NCBI RefSeq assembly: GCF_020616555.1
Contig: NZ_CP085173.1
Coordinates: forward strand, 7,022,001-7,086,000
Direction of reading: 5' to 3'
From: Streptomyces longhuiensis
GTDB taxonomy: Bacteria > Actinomycetota > Actinomycetes > Streptomycetales > Streptomycetaceae
DNA length: 64,000 nt
The first letter of the stretch is position 1. Every line of letters begins with the position of its first letter. A program made the position numbers and the translations under genes. Positions 7,996 to 16,817 of the stretch are shown one piece after another. The notes below the pieces were generated by a model. That model was given only the letters and a program-made list of their open reading frames with translations, was not told the DNA's origin and did no database searches.

Positions 7996-10560
7996 ATGGG
8001 ACGCGGCAAGCTTCGGATCTACCTCGGTGCGGCACCGGGCGTCGGCAAGACCTACGCGATGCTCTCCGAGGGCCACCGCCGTATCGAGCGGGGCACGGAC
8101 TGCGCCGTCGGCTTCGTCGAGCACCACGGCAGGCCCCGTACGGAGGTGATGCTCCACGGCCTCGAACAGATCGCCCGCAAGGAGCTCACCTATCGCGGCG
8201 CCGTCTTCACCGAGATGGACGTCGACGCCGTGCTCACCCGCCGCCCCGAAGTCGCCCTGGTGGACGAACTCGCCCACACGAACGTGCCCGGCTCGCGCAA
8301 CGCCAAGCGCTGGCAGGACGTCGAGGAACTCCTCGCGGCCGGCATCGACGTCGTGTCCACCGTCAACATCCAGCACCTGGAGTCACTCGGCGACGTCGTC
8401 GAGTCGATCACCGGCGTGCGCCAGCGCGAGACCGTCCCCGACGAGGTCGTGCGCCGCGCCGACCAGATCGAACTGGTCGACATGTCGCCCGAGGCGCTGC
8501 GCCGCCGCATGGCGCACGGCAACATCTACAAGCCGGACCGCATCGACGCCTCCCTCTCCAACTACTTCCGCCCCGGCAACCTCACCGCCCTGCGCGAACT
8601 GGCCCTCCTGTGGGTGGCCGACCGTGTCGACGAGTACCTCCAGCAGTACCGCGGCGAACACAACATCCGCTCCACCTGGCAGGCCCGCGAGCGCATCGTC
8701 GTCGGCCTGACCGGCGGACCCGAGGGCCGCACCCTCGTCAGGCGCGCGGCGCGGATGGCCGCCAAGGGCTCGGGCAGCGAGATCCTCGCCGTCTACATCG
8801 CCCGCAGCGACGGCCTCACCGCCGCCTCCCCCAAGGAGCTCGCGCTCCAGCGCACCCTCGTCGAGGACCTGGGCGGGACGTTCCACCACGTCATAGGGGA
8901 CGACATACCGGCCGCGCTCCTCGAGTTCGCGCGCGGCGTCAACGCGACCCAGATCGTGCTCGGCTCCTCGCGCCGCAAGACGTGGCAGTACATCTTCGGA
9001 CCCGGCGTCGGCATGACCGTCGCCCGTGAGTCGGGCCCCGACCTCGACGTGCACATCGTCACGCACGAGGAAGTGGCCAAGGGGCGCGGCCTCCCCGTCA
9101 CACGCGGCGCGCGCCTCGGCCGCTCCCGCATCATCTGGGGCTGGCTCGTCGGCGTCGGCGGGCCCGCCCTGCTGTCCCTCGCGCTCACCCATGTCGCCAC
9201 CGACCTCGGCCTCGCGAACGACATGCTCCTCTTCCTGTCCGTGACGGTGGCCGCCGCCCTCGTCGGCGGTCTCCTGCCGGCGCTGGCCTCGGCCGCCGTC
9301 GGCTCGCTCCTCCTGAACTACTACTTCACGCCGCCGCTGCACCTGTTCACCGTCGCCGACCCCAAGAACATCGTCGCCATCGTGATCTTCGTAGGGGTCG
9401 CGGTGTCGGTCGCCTCCGTCGTCGACCTCGCGGCCCGGCGCACCCACCAGGCCGCAAGGCTGCGAGCCGAGTCCGAGATCCTCTCCTTCCTCGCCGGCAG
9501 CGTCCTGCGCGGCGAGAACAGCCTCGACGCGCTGCTCGACCGGGTCCGCGAGACCTTCGCCATGGACTCCGTCGCCCTCCTCGAACGCGCGAGCGACGTC
9601 GAGCCGTGGACCCGCGCCGCCAGCGTCGGCCCGCACCCCCTGGAACGCCCCGAGGACGCGGACGTCGACATGCCGGTCGGCGACCACATGGCGCTCGCCC
9701 TGTCCGGCCGGGTGCTGCCCGCCGAGGACCGCCGCGTCCTCGCCGCCTTCGCGGCCCAGGCCGCCGTCGTCCTCGACCGCCAGCGCCTTCAGTCCGAGGC
9801 GGACCAGGCCCGCACCCTCGCCGAGGGCAACCGCATCCGCACCGCCCTGCTCGCCGCCGTCAGCCACGACCTGCGGACCCCGCTCGCCGGCATCAAGGCA
9901 TCCGTCTCCTCCCTGCGCTCCGACGACGTCGCCTGGTCCGAGGAGGACCAGGCGGAACTCCTCGCCGGCATCGAGGAGGGCGCCGACCGCCTCGACCACC
10001 TCGTCGGCAACCTCCTCGACATGTCCCGCCTCCAGACCGGCACCGTCACCCCGCTGATGCGCGAGATCGATCTCGATGAGGTGGTCCCGATGGCGCTGGT
10101 GGGCGTCCCCGACGGCAGCGTCGACCTCGACATTCCGGAGAGCCTGCCCATGGTCACCGTGGACAAGGGGCTCCTGGAGCGCGCCGTCGCCAATATCGTC
10201 GAGAACGCGGTCAAGTACAGCCCCGAGGACGAGACGGACGGCGTCGTGCTGGTCTCCGCCAGCACGCTGGGCGACCGCGTCGAGGTGCGTGTCGTGGACC
10301 GCGGCCCCGGCGTCCCCGACACCGCGAAGGACCGCATCTTCGCCCCGTTCCAGCGCTACGGTGACGCACCGCGCGGCTCCGGAGTGGGCCTCGGCCTCGC
10401 CGTCGCGCGCGGCTTCGTCGAGGCGATGAACGGCACGCTCACGGCCGAGGACACCCCCGGCGGGGGCCTGACCATGGTCCTCACGCTCACCGCCGCGACC
10501 GGCCACCCGCCGGCCGGCCCCATCAGCTCAGCCATTGCTCAGAGAGGCAGGTACGCATGA
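7996..10560 (+). CDS. kdpD: Sensor histidine kinase KdpD
   Basis: The 854-aa protein has the full KdpD layout. An N-terminal KdpD domain carries Walker A (GAAPGVGKTY, residues 10-19). A Usp-like domain follows (about 230-360), then four transmembrane helices (about 375-490), a GAF-like segment, and a HisKA/HATPase core with H-box SHDLRTP (His about 624), N-box NIVENAVKYS and G-boxes DRGPG and GVGLGLAVA. It senses low potassium or osmotic stress and phosphorylates KdpE. The TGA overlaps the kdpE ATG. No kdpFABC pump genes lie in the window. Confidence 0.95.
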   Translation: MGRGKLRIYLGAAPGVGKTYAMLSEGHRRIERGTDCAVGFVEHHGRPRTEVMLHGLEQIARKELTYRGAVFTEMDVDAVLTRRPEVALVDELAHTNVPGSRNAKRWQDVEELLAAGIDVVSTVNIQHLESLGDVVESITGVRQRETVPDEVVRRADQIELVDMSPEALRRRMAHGNIYKPDRIDASLSNYFRPGNLTALRELALLWVADRVDEYLQQYRGEHNIRSTWQARERIVVGLTGGPEGRTLVRRAARMAAKGSGSEILAVYIARSDGLTAASPKELALQRTLVEDLGGTFHHVIGDDIPAALLEFARGVNATQIVLGSSRRKTWQYIFGPGVGMTVARESGPDLDVHIVTHEEVAKGRGLPVTRGARLGRSRIIWGWLVGVGGPALLSLALTHVATDLGLANDMLLFLSVTVAAALVGGLLPALASAAVGSLLLNYYFTPPLHLFTVADPKNIVAIVIFVGVAVSVASVVDLAARRTHQAARLRAESEILSFLAGSVLRGENSLDALLDRVRETFAMDSVALLERASDVEPWTRAASVGPHPLERPEDADVDMPVGDHMALALSGRVLPAEDRRVLAAFAAQAAVVLDRQRLQSEADQARTLAEGNRIRTALLAAVSHDLRTPLAGIKASVSSLRSDDVAWSEEDQAELLAGIEEGADRLDHLVGNLLDMSRLQTGTVTPLMREIDLDEVVPMALVGVPDGSVDLDIPESLPMVTVDKGLLERAVANIVENAVKYSPEDETDGVVLVSASTLGDRVEVRVVDRGPGVPDTAKDRIFAPFQRYGDAPRGSGVGLGLAVARGFVEAMNGTLTAEDTPGGGLTMVLTLTAATGHPPAGPISSAIAQRGRYA

Positions 10561-11240
10561 CCCGGGTGCTCGTGGTCGACGACGAGCCGCAGATCGTGCG
10601 CGCCCTCGTCATCAACCTGAAGGCGCGCAAGTACGAGGTGGAGGCCGCGGCCGACGGCGCGGGCGCGCTCCAGCTCGCCGCCGCGTTCCACCCCGACGTG
10701 GTCGTGCTCGACCTGGGTCTGCCCGACATGGACGGCGTCGAGGTGATCAAGGGCCTGCGCGGCTGGACCCGTGTACCGATCCTGGTGCTGTCCGCGCGGC
10801 ACTCCTCCGACGAGAAGGTCGAGGCGCTCGACGCGGGCGCCGACGACTACGTCACCAAGCCGTTCGGCATGGACGAGCTCCTGGCCCGCCTGCGCGCCGC
10901 GGTCCGCCGGGCCGAGCCCACCGGCGGCGGCGAGGACGAGGGCATCGTCGAGACCGCCGACTTCACCGTCGACCTGGCCGCGAAGAAGGTCAACCGCGAC
11001 GGCCGCGACGTGCGCCTGACCCCCACCGAGTGGCACCTCCTGGAGGTCCTGGTACGCAACACGGGCCGTCTCGTCAGCCAGAAGCAGCTCCTCCAGGAGG
11101 TCTGGGGCCCCTCCTACGGCACCGAGACGAACTATCTGCGCGTCTACATGGCCCAGCTCCGCCGCAAACTGGAGTCGGACCCCTCCCACCCGCGGCACTT
11201 CATCACGGAGCCCGGCATGGGGTATCGCTTCGAGCGCTGA
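10557..11240 (+). CDS. kdpE: Response regulator KdpE (OmpR family)
   Basis: The 227-aa protein has a receiver domain with acidic pocket VVDDEP, phospho-acceptor Asp in VVLDLGLPDMDG (about residue 52) and the conserved Lys in TKPF. A winged-helix OmpR/PhoB DNA-binding domain (about 130-227) has LTPTEWHLLEVLVRN and the terminal GMGYRFE. It overlaps kdpD by ATGA. In other bacteria it activates kdpFABC. Here its target promoter is not in the window. Confidence 0.95.
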   Translation: MTRVLVVDDEPQIVRALVINLKARKYEVEAAADGAGALQLAAAFHPDVVVLDLGLPDMDGVEVIKGLRGWTRVPILVLSARHSSDEKVEALDAGADDYVTKPFGMDELLARLRAAVRRAEPTGGGEDEGIVETADFTVDLAAKKVNRDGRDVRLTPTEWHLLEVLVRNTGRLVSQKQLLQEVWGPSYGTETNYLRVYMAQLRRKLESDPSHPRHFITEPGMGYRFER

Positions 11241-11281
11241 CCCGCTCATCCGTTGTTCCCGCCCCCCGGTACGCTTGATTT

Positions 11282-11692
11282 ATGAGTGCTGTCCCTCGTT
11301 CCGATACGCCGTCCGAGAAGCCGGCAGGCCGCTTCCGGCGCATGCTCGACCGGCTGTCCTCCTCCCAGGAGGACCTGGAGTCGGAAGAGCTGCGCGAGGA
11401 CTCGCAGACCACGGGCTGTACCCGCATCGGGGACTGCCACGACCGGCAGATAGTCACCGTTACTGGTACCTTGCGCACGGTCACCCTCCGACCACGCGCC
11501 GGAGTCCCGGCCCTGGAGGCGGAGCTGTTCGACGGCTCCGCGGCTCTGGACGTCGTCTGGCTCGGCCGCCGGTCCATCGTCGGCATCGAACCGGGCCGCA
11601 AGCTGATCGCTTCCGGACGGGTCTCGATGAGCCGGGGCCGTAGGGTGCTCTTCAACCCGAAGTACGAACTCAGACCGCTCGGACGGGAGTAG
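11282..11692 (+). CDS. OB-fold nucleic-acid-binding domain protein
   Basis: The 136-aa product has a single OB-fold segment from about residue 60 (VTVTGTLRTVTLRP ... LEAELFDGSAALDVVWLGRR ... LIASGRVSMSRGRRVLFNPKYEL). This resembles the tRNA_anti/RecG-wedge type OB domain common in a small actinobacterial family. The gene starts 41 bp after kdpE and runs directly into the DUF3159 gene (3-bp gap), suggesting an operon. A role in single-stranded nucleic-acid binding is inferred from the fold only. Confidence 0.85.
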   Translation: MSAVPRSDTPSEKPAGRFRRMLDRLSSSQEDLESEELREDSQTTGCTRIGDCHDRQIVTVTGTLRTVTLRPRAGVPALEAELFDGSAALDVVWLGRRSIVGIEPGRKLIASGRVSMSRGRRVLFNPKYELRPLGRE

Positions 11693-11695
11693 CCG

Positions 11696-12439
11696 GTGAC
11701 GTCCCTCGACAAGCCGACCGCGGATCAGGAATCCGACTCGAAGGCGGTGACCGAGGCCGCCCTCTTCGAGGCCTTCGGCGGCGTGCGGGGCTTGGTGGAG
11801 ACCGTGGTTCCCGGTCTCCTCTTCGTGACCATCTTCACGATCAACAAGGACCTGCACATGTCGGCCATCGCGGCCCTCGCGGTGTCCCTGGTCCTGGTCG
11901 TGGTCCGCCTCGTCATGAAGGGCACCGTCAAGCACGCCTTCAGCGGCGTCTTCGGTGTGGCCTTCGGCGTCGTCTTCGCGATGATGACGGGCAACGCCAA
12001 GGACTTCTACCTGCCCGGCATGCTCTACACGCTGGGCCTGGCCGTCGCCTACATCGTCACCACGCTGTGCGGGGTGCCGCTGATCGGCCTGATCCTGGGA
12101 CCGGTCTTCAAGGAGAACCTCTCCTGGCGCACGCGCAACCCCGGCCGCAAGAAGGCCTACGCGAAGGCCAGTTGGGCCTGGGGCCTGATCCTGCTCGCCA
12201 AGTGCGCGATCCTCTTCCCGATGTACTGGTGGGCCGACACCACGAAGTTCGGCTGGGTCCTGATCGCCCTGAAGATCCCGCCGTTCCTGCTCGCCGTCTG
12301 GCTGACCTGGGTCTTCCTGGCGAAGGCGCCCGCGCCCATCGACGTGTTCGCGGAGATGGAGGCGGAGGAGCAGGCCGAGAAGGAGGCGAAGGCCGCCCGC
12401 AAGGACTCGGGGGCCGCGCGTCACCGCCGCGAGGTCTGA
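11696..12439 (+). CDS. DUF3159 family integral membrane protein
   Basis: The 247-aa protein starts at GTG 11696, right after the OB-fold gene. It has five to six hydrophobic segments between residues 30 and 215 and a charged C-terminal tail rich in Glu/Lys/Ala (EMEAEEQAEKEAKAARK). The motif FGGVRGLVETVVPGLLFV near the N-terminus is characteristic of the actinobacterial DUF3159 family. Function is unknown. Conserved linkage with the OB-fold gene and TrkA genes hints at membrane or ion homeostasis, but this is inference. Confidence 0.88.
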   Translation: MTSLDKPTADQESDSKAVTEAALFEAFGGVRGLVETVVPGLLFVTIFTINKDLHMSAIAALAVSLVLVVVRLVMKGTVKHAFSGVFGVAFGVVFAMMTGNAKDFYLPGMLYTLGLAVAYIVTTLCGVPLIGLILGPVFKENLSWRTRNPGRKKAYAKASWAWGLILLAKCAILFPMYWWADTTKFGWVLIALKIPPFLLAVWLTWVFLAKAPAPIDVFAEMEAEEQAEKEAKAARKDSGAARHRREV

Positions 12440-12478
12440 TGCGTCGCCGGCAGGCGTGAGCGCCGCCGGCTGAGACGT

Positions 12479-12524
12479 TACGAAGAGGGGCCCCGGAGTG
12501 CGAACTCCGGGGCCCCTCTTCGTA
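12479..12524. terminator. 21-bp perfect bidirectional terminator with GCGA tetraloop
   Basis: Arms at 12479-12499 and 12504-12524 are perfectly complementary (21 bp). They close on GCGA, a GNRA-type tetraloop. The hairpin lies between the convergent DUF3159 and TrkA genes (it ends 15 bp from the TrkA stop codon), so it can end transcription from both sides. Confidence 0.9.
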
Positions 12525-12539
12525 CCTGCGGAAGAACCG

Positions 12540-13217
12540 TCAGCCCGCGACGTCCTCGCGGCGCACCGACAGCAGGTCCTCGAGCTGTTCCTCGCGGGCC
12601 TGAGCCGCCACGAACAGCAGCTCGTCGCCCGCCTCCAGCGAGTCCTCCTGGGACGGGGCCAGGACGCGGGTCCCGCGGATGATCGTCACCAGGGACGTGT
12701 CCTCGGGCCACTGGACGTCGCCCACCCGCGTGCCGGCCAGTGCCGACTCGGGCGGCAGCGTCAGCTCCACCAGGTTCGCGTCACCGTGGCTGAAGCGCAG
12801 CAGGCGGACCAGGTCGCCCACGCTCACCGCCTCCTCGACGAGCGCGGACATCAGACGCGGCGTGGAGACCGCGACGTCGACGCCCCACGACTCGTTGAAG
12901 AGCCACTCGTTCTTCGGGTTGTTCACGCGGGCGACGACCCGCGGGACCCCGTACTCGGTCTTCGCGAGCAGCGAGACCACGAGGTTGACCTTGTCGTCGC
13001 CGGTGGCCGCGATGACCACGTTGCAGCGCTGCAGCGCCGCCTCGTCCAGGGACGTGATCTCACAGGCGTCGGCGAGCAGCCACTCCGCCTGCGGGACGCG
13101 CTCGACCGAGATGGCGGTCGGCGCCTTGTCGATGAGAAGGACCTCGTGCCCGTTCTCCAGGAGCTCACCGGCGATGGACCTGCCCACCGCGCCCGCTCCG
13201 GCAATGGCGACCCTCAT
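12540..13217 (-). CDS. TrkA-family potassium uptake regulatory protein (second copy)
   Basis: The 225-aa cytosolic RCK protein has an N-terminal Rossmann domain (TrkA-N, GAGAVGRSIAGEL nucleotide-binding loop, residues 7-19) and a C-terminal TrkA-C domain (about 140-220). Such proteins gate K+ channels or Trk/Ktr transporters according to NAD(H)/ATP or c-di-nucleotide state. Its ATG overlaps the upstream trkA-like stop by one base, so the pair is an operon and may form a hetero-oligomer. Both belong to the CeoB/CeoC pair known in actinobacteria. Confidence 0.92.
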   Translation of the reverse strand: MRVAIAGAGAVGRSIAGELLENGHEVLLIDKAPTAISVERVPQAEWLLADACEITSLDEAALQRCNVVIAATGDDKVNLVVSLLAKTEYGVPRVVARVNNPKNEWLFNESWGVDVAVSTPRLMSALVEEAVSVGDLVRLLRFSHGDANLVELTLPPESALAGTRVGDVQWPEDTSLVTIIRGTRVLAPSQEDSLEAGDELLFVAAQAREEQLEDLLSVRREDVAG

Positions 13218-13888
13218 CAGTGACCGCCCTCCTCTTCAGGACCCTCGGCGAACGCCGCTTCGACCTTCTCGACGTCGTCGGTGCGCATCATCACGTGCAC
13301 CAGGTCGCCCTCCTGCAGGACCGTCTGCGACGTGGGCAGGATCGCCTCGCCGAGCCGGGTGACGAACGCGACCCGGACACCGGTCTCCTCCTGGAGCCGG
13401 CTGATCTTGTGGCCCACCCACGCCACCGAGGCGTGCACCTCGGCGAGCTGGACGCCCCCGGTGGGGTCGCGCCACAGCGGCTCGGCGCCGGACGGCAGAA
13501 GCCTGCGGAGCATCTGGTCCGCGGTCCACCGCACGGTCGCGACGGTCGGGATGCCCAGGCGCTGGTAGACCTCGGCGCGACGCGGGTCGTAGATACGGGC
13601 CGCGACGTTCTCGATGCCGAACATCTCGCGGGCCACGCGGGCGGCGATGATGTTGGAGTTGTCTCCGCTGGAGACGGCCGCGAACGCGCCGGCCTCCTCG
13701 ATCCCCGCCTCGCGCAGGGTGTCCTGGTCGAAGCCGACCCCGGTGACGCGGCGGCCGCCGAAGCCGGAGCCCAGGCGGCGGAACGCCGTGGGGTCCTGGT
13801 CGATGACCGCTACCGTGTGCCCCTGTTGCTCAAGGTTCTGGGCCAGGGCCGAACCCACCCGGCCGCACCCCATGATGACGATGTGCAC
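13217..13888 (-). CDS. TrkA-family potassium uptake regulatory protein (first copy)
   Basis: The 223-aa protein has the TrkA-N Rossmann loop GCGRVGSALAQNL at residues 7-19, VIDQDPTAF as the acidic end of strand 2, and a TrkA-C domain near 135-215. The C-terminus is acidic (EGPEEEGGH). It is the first gene of a two-gene trkA operon reading leftward. About 170 bp separate it from the acyltransferase gene. It is one of three potassium-related loci within 10 kb (KdpDE, TrkA pair, APC/KimA-like transporter). Confidence 0.92.
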   Translation of the reverse strand: MHIVIMGCGRVGSALAQNLEQQGHTVAVIDQDPTAFRRLGSGFGGRRVTGVGFDQDTLREAGIEEAGAFAAVSSGDNSNIIAARVAREMFGIENVAARIYDPRRAEVYQRLGIPTVATVRWTADQMLRRLLPSGAEPLWRDPTGGVQLAEVHASVAWVGHKISRLQEETGVRVAFVTRLGEAILPTSQTVLQEGDLVHVMMRTDDVEKVEAAFAEGPEEEGGH

Positions 13889-14057
13889 CGGCCGCTACCC
13901 CGCACTCCCGGTCGCCCCGATGACCTGCGAAAACATCTCGCTCACTCTTCTCTCTCAGTCTGCCGGGCAACTAGAGGCAATCGCGTGCCGCGTTGCCAGG
14001 AGACGAGCTTAAGCCGCATGGCCTCCGTTGCCAGCATCCGCGTAGCCGGAAGCTTGA

Positions 14058-15446
14058 TCAGCTTCGCCGCGCGCCGCCCCTGCCCGCGATCTCGGCCGCG
14101 TCCCGCCTGAACGCCCACTTCATCTCCGGTTCCATCGCGAAGCGGAAGAGGCGTTGCACGGGTGGGGTGCACAGGCTGGTGATGAGAGCGGCGGCCGCCA
14201 GCGTGACGGTGATCTCGCCGAGCGGGGTGTGCAGCCACCCGAGGTCGTACCAGTCCCAGAAGCGGGAGCCCTTGGCGACGAACCCGTGCAGCAGATAGCC
14301 GTACAGGGTGCCTGCGCCGAGCGCCGTGAACCACGTCCTGCGGCGCGGGACCCAGGCGAAGAAGCACGCGACGAGGATGACGGAGCAGCCGAACATGGCG
14401 AGTGTCATGACGGCGCCCGACCAGCCGGGGGCGCCGAGTTCCTGGGCGCTGTCACGGCGGTAGAACCAGGCGGCGTTCATGCGCGGGGCCGCCCAGTACG
14501 CGAACAGCAGGGCGGCCGCGAAGACGGGGACGGCCAGGATCCGCGCCTCGCGACGGCGTACGAGCTGGAAGTGCTCCGGCTTGAGGACGAGGCCGAACAC
14601 GAAGAAGGGAAGGAACTGCAGGACGCGCTGGAGGTCGAGGTCGTCGCCGATGTCGGGGGAGACGGAGGCGAGCACCGCGATGGCCAGCGCGAGCGGCACG
14701 GGCCGGCGGACGACCTTCCACAGCGGGGTGGTGAGCCGCCAGATGAACAGCGCGATCAGGAACCAGGTGAGGTACCAGGGATCGAGGAGGCTGATCGGGT
14801 ACGTCGGGTCGTCGTTCGCCCAGCGCTTGAAGAAGGTGTACGTGACCTCGAAGATCACGTACGGCACGGCGACCCCGGTCACCAGGCGCTTGAGGCGTCC
14901 GGGGCTCGCGTCGAAGCTGCGCGAGAAGTAGCCGGAGATGACGATGAACGCCGGCATGTGGAAGGTGTAGACGGTGATGTAGAGGGCGGCCGCCGCCCGG
15001 CTGTCGCCGCGCAGGGGCTCCCAGGCGTGACCCATCGCGACGAGGACGATGGCCAGGTACTTGGCGTTGTCGAAGAACGCGTCGCGCACCTTGGCGGGCT
15101 GCTTGTCCGGCTTCCCCGCGACCCGTTGCCGCTTGTCCGGCCCGTCCGGCTTCCCCGCGACCGGCTGCTGCCCGTTCGGCCCGTCCGGCTTCACCGCGAC
15201 CGGCTGCTGCCCGTTCGGCCCGTCCGGCTTCACCGCGGCCACCTGCCGCCGGTCCGGATTCCCCGTGGCCGCGCGCTGCCCGTCCGGCTTGTCCGCGGTC
15301 CGCCCGTGCGTCGCCGGCGGCTTCTCCGGCGGGGTCGCAGCGGGCTCGGACGCGGGTTCCGGCAACGGTGCGGCGTGATCACCCTGAGGTGCGACCGGCC
15401 GTTGCGCGGGGAGGTGGCTGCGGGACATCCCGAGCACCGTAGTCAC
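14058..15446 (-). CDS. Acyltransferase family membrane protein with repetitive N-terminus
   Basis: The 462-aa product starts at GTG 15446; ATG 15428 is an alternative. Residues 1-115 are a Pro/Asp/Lys-rich cytosolic extension with 13-aa repeats (KPDGPNGQQPVA type). After that comes a ten-helix acyltransferase-3/fucose-4-O-acetylase-like domain beginning RDAFFDNAKYLAIVLVAMGH and including FHMPAFIVISGYF. Such enzymes move acyl groups from acyl-CoA to sugars or lipids at the membrane. The acceptor is unknown. It is divergent from the ArsR-type regulator. Confidence 0.86.
   Translation of the reverse strand: MTTVLGMSRSHLPAQRPVAPQGDHAAPLPEPASEPAATPPEKPPATHGRTADKPDGQRAATGNPDRRQVAAVKPDGPNGQQPVAVKPDGPNGQQPVAGKPDGPDKRQRVAGKPDKQPAKVRDAFFDNAKYLAIVLVAMGHAWEPLRGDSRAAAALYITVYTFHMPAFIVISGYFSRSFDASPGRLKRLVTGVAVPYVIFEVTYTFFKRWANDDPTYPISLLDPWYLTWFLIALFIWRLTTPLWKVVRRPVPLALAIAVLASVSPDIGDDLDLQRVLQFLPFFVFGLVLKPEHFQLVRRREARILAVPVFAAALLFAYWAAPRMNAAWFYRRDSAQELGAPGWSGAVMTLAMFGCSVILVACFFAWVPRRRTWFTALGAGTLYGYLLHGFVAKGSRFWDWYDLGWLHTPLGEITVTLAAAALITSLCTPPVQRLFRFAMEPEMKWAFRRDAAEIAGRGGARRS
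15130..15255 (-). repeat. 39-bp coding tandem repeat in the acyltransferase gene
   Basis: Roughly three and a half copies of a 39-bp (13-codon) unit encode V/GKPDGPNGQQPVA, V/GKPDGPNGQQPVA, GKPDGPDKRQRVA and a partial GKPDKQPA. Two central copies are nearly identical in DNA, a sign of recent slippage. The repeats are in frame, so they only lengthen the charged N-terminal tail. Confidence 0.8.
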
Positions 15447-15543
15447 CCCGCCACTCCCGCGTAAACCCGGACCACAGCGGCGTTACGGGCGTCACAGTGC
15501 CCACCTAGACTGGGGTCCTCCTTGGCCCGGTGAGCCGAAGCGG

Positions 15544-15939
15544 ATGTGGAAGAGGACGACGACGGTGGTGACGCGCGTACGCGACTTCGATGACCGGCCC
15601 GCCTTCGACGACCCGCCCGCCGAGGTCATCGCGGAGGCGGCCGGCGCGTTCGGACTGCTCGCCTCCTCGGCCCGGCTGCACATCGTGTGGGCCCTCGCGC
15701 AGGGTGAGAGCGACGTCACAGGCCTCGCCGACCGCGTCGGTGGCGCGCTGCCCGCCGTGAGCCAGCACCTGACCAAGCTGAAGCTCGCCGGGCTCGTCCG
15801 GTCCCGGCGCGAAGGGCGCCGCCAGGTCTACTTCGTGGACGACCCGGACATCGTGGCCGTGGTGCGGCTGCTGGTCGGCCGGCTCGCCGAGCGCGCCGAC
15901 CCGAACCCGGCCCGCCGGCTCCGCGGGGCCGGGGCCTAG
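15544..15939 (+). CDS. ArsR-family winged-helix transcriptional regulator
   Basis: The 131-aa protein has a winged helix from about residue 28: FGLLASSARLHIVWALAQGESDVTGLADRVGGALPAVSQHLTKLKLAGLVRSRREGRRQVYFV. The recognition helix is PAVSQHLTKLKLAGLV. The C-terminal helix (VVRLLVGRLAERA) would dimerise. No obvious metal-binding cysteines are present, so it is probably not a classic arsenic sensor. The first codons are uncertain because in-frame GTG codons at 15565-15570 are also possible. A lytic-transglycosylase-like gene follows 29 bp later. Confidence 0.88.
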   Translation: MWKRTTTVVTRVRDFDDRPAFDDPPAEVIAEAAGAFGLLASSARLHIVWALAQGESDVTGLADRVGGALPAVSQHLTKLKLAGLVRSRREGRRQVYFVDDPDIVAVVRLLVGRLAERADPNPARRLRGAGA

Positions 15940-15968
15940 GGAACGAAAGGTCGCAGAGGAGGCCGGGG

Positions 15969-16706
15969 ATGGCGGAGCGGGGCGGGCAGGCCAGGCGCAG
16001 GCCCTGGCTCTGGGGCGCGGTGCTGCTCGTCCTCCTGGTGGCCTGGGCGTGCGGGCGGTCGGGGGACACGGACACAGACGGCACCGGTGGCGCCACGGGG
16101 GCAGCGGGGTCCACGAGGAAGCCGGATGTGCCCGCCCACCCCTCGCCCACGACTGCTACGCCGAAGCCGAGTCCCAGCGGCCCTTCCGCCCACGCCACCC
16201 CCTCGGGCACGTACGACCCGGCGGCCTATGCCCCGCAGGTCCGCGCCCGCGCCGCCGAGGCCGGCGTCAGCCCGCGGCTCCTCATGGCGATCCTCTACAA
16301 CGAGTCGTACAAACCCCACGACCCCGCCCTGGAACGCGCCTGGCAGCGCTACAAGCCGGGCGCCGCGTTCGGCATCGCCAACATGCACCGCGCCGCGTTC
16401 GACGAGACCAAGCGGGGCCGGGCCTTCGCGGGGCGCCGGTGGGAGGAACTGCCCGACGACCGGGACCTGGCCGTGCGCGCGGCCGCCTGGTACCTCCACG
16501 ACCTGGCGCGGCAACTGCCCGCGCATCCCTCGGGCCCGTACGGCAGGGACGAGTTGCTGGCCCTCGGCTACAACACGGGCGCGGGGAACATGCGGGCCTT
16601 CGCACGCGGCGCGACGCCCGGCAGCCAGGCCGCCGACTATCTGACCCGGCTGCGTTCGAACTGGGGCAAGGCGGGGCAAGTCGTCGCCCGCGCGGGCGGC
16701 AACTGA
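15969..16706 (+). CDS. Membrane-anchored lytic transglycosylase-like protein
   Basis: The 245-aa product has a basic N-terminus and one hydrophobic segment (residues 13-27) ending in AWACG, which could be a weak lipobox. A Thr/Pro/Ser-rich linker (30-80) follows. The C-terminal domain has VSPRLLMAILYNESYKP, where the Glu of YNES is the likely SLT catalytic acid, plus FGIANMHRAAF and LGYNTGAGNM typical of lysozyme-like transglycosylases. It would cleave peptidoglycan outside the membrane. It lies just downstream of the ArsR-type regulator and may share its transcript. Confidence 0.84.
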   Translation: MAERGGQARRRPWLWGAVLLVLLVAWACGRSGDTDTDGTGGATGAAGSTRKPDVPAHPSPTTATPKPSPSGPSAHATPSGTYDPAAYAPQVRARAAEAGVSPRLLMAILYNESYKPHDPALERAWQRYKPGAAFGIANMHRAAFDETKRGRAFAGRRWEELPDDRDLAVRAAAWYLHDLARQLPAHPSGPYGRDELLALGYNTGAGNMRAFARGATPGSQAADYLTRLRSNWGKAGQVVARAGGN

Positions 16707-16817
16707 GGAAGTAACGCCTCGCCAGGACCGCCCGGCGTGAGGCCCGATGTGAGGTTCCGGTGCACTTGGGGGGTGGTGGGTGGGCGGCCCCCCGTTCGAA
16801 CGCTTACGATCCTCTGC

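Noticed and set aside
8383..10506. 707-aa minus-strand open frame
   Set aside because: It is exactly antisense to kdpD, which has every expected motif.
16707..16817. c-di-AMP (ydaO-type) riboswitch before the KimA-like transporter
   Set aside because: Only about 110 bp are available and none of the conserved riboswitch core is recognisable.
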